64,000 bases of DNA from Sorangium cellulosum So0157-2 (GTDB taxonomy: Bacteria > Myxococcota_A > Polyangia > Polyangiales > Polyangiaceae): the NCBI RefSeq assembly GCF_000418325.1, contig NC_021658.1, positions 4,575,501 through 4,639,500 of the forward strand, written 5' to 3'. The first letter of the stretch is position 1. Each line of letters begins with the position of its first letter. Shown piece after piece: positions 63,828 through 64,000 of the stretch. A program made the translations under genes and the position numbers. A model generated the notes under the pieces. That model was given only the letters and a program-made list of their open reading frames with translations, did not search any database and was not told the DNA's origin.

Positions 63828-64000
63828 CCGACAGGGACGAGGAGCTGCTCAAGGCGCTGGCGAGCGCCGCGCGCGCGGAGGATCGGGCGAGCGATCCGCG
63901 ATGGTCGGCGAGGGTGCACGGCGCGCTCGCGCAGGGCGAGCTCGACGCGCTGGAGGCGCTCGCGCAGCGCTCCGCCGAGGACCGCGAGGCCTGGGAGGCG
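63824..64000 (+). CDS. Incomplete gene coupled to the sigma factor (possible anti-sigma)
   Basis: The first 59 codons of a gene cut by the window end: MTDRDEELLKALASAARAED, then helical, acidic and Ala-rich. Its ATG overlaps the sigma factor stop by 4 bp. By position it may be the cognate anti-sigma factor, but no zinc-finger or membrane segment is visible in this portion. Confidence 0.5.
   Translation, partial: MTDRDEELLKALASAARAEDRASDPRWSARVHGALAQGELDALEALAQRSAEDREAWEA

Overview
This window is about 64 kb of very GC-rich (roughly 70% or more) bacterial chromosome. It most resembles a large-genome myxobacterium of the Sorangium/Polyangiales type. That inference rests on three Ser/Thr protein kinases in one window (one fused to an AAA ATPase and a TPR-like tail), sigma-54 activators with FHA or receiver domains, many lipoproteins with Gly/Ser- or Ala/Pro-rich linkers, PEGA/TPR accessory proteins beside kinases, and an RsbR-like PAS-STAS protein. 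No rRNA, tRNA, CRISPR array or intact insertion sequence was seen.

Layout. 0-3.7 kb: an ArsR repressor with a probable leaderless promoter, a divergent SRPBCC (AHSA1-type) protein, a periplasmic protein and a Ser/Thr kinase with a 16-base homopolymer tract inside its gene. 3.7-9.2 kb: the most striking locus. Reading leftwards on the minus strand it is encapsulin shell gene - geosmin synthase gene - second encapsulin shell gene. Both shells are HK97-fold proteins with an inserted cyclic-nucleotide-binding domain (Family 2B, EshA-like). The terpene cyclase between them is the probable cargo. A decayed 3' fragment of a sigma-54 activator gene lies just beyond the cluster, and an intact paralogue in the same orientation lies upstream at 10.0-11.6 kb.

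11.8-23.7 kb: an SGNH-hydrolase lipoprotein, an NtrC-like response regulator with an altered GAFTGA loop (GAFPGA), then a co-directional group made of a kinase-ATPase-TPR giant protein, an FG-GAP lipoprotein, a TIG-domain protein and an unknown protein, followed by a convergent FAD oxidase. 24-25 kb: a frameshifted DUF1016/YhcG PD-(D/E)XK nuclease pseudogene. 25-34.5 kb: a UPF0182 membrane protein divergent from a complete seven-gene mrpABCDEFG cation/proton antiporter operon whose MrpG carries a C-terminal TrkA_C domain. 34.8-37.2 kb: a DUF418 membrane protein divergent from an unusual IS30-type-HTH/MarR-like regulator, possibly acquired from actinobacteria.

37-54 kb: mixed single genes, including SelO, an Old Yellow Enzyme, two different PQQ-type beta-propeller dehydrogenases (one with a ricin-lectin domain), a tyrosine phosphatase, a HET-C-like lipoprotein, a GrpB-family protein, a zinc alcohol dehydrogenase with a DtxR/IdeR-like box upstream, and a PAS-PAS-STAS protein. 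Two near-identical 40-bp promoter-like elements occur at 43.5 and 46.3 kb. 54-58 kb: a lipoprotein, a TPR/PEGA-like protein and a kinase, repeating the kinase-plus-accessory arrangement at 1-3.7 kb. 58-64 kb: a DUF1772 protein, a Tex30-like hydrolase, a possible Rpn-like protein bracketed by a 76-bp direct repeat derived from the adjacent phosphotransferase gene, a LEA14-like lipoprotein, and an ECF-type sigma factor translationally coupled to a truncated downstream gene.
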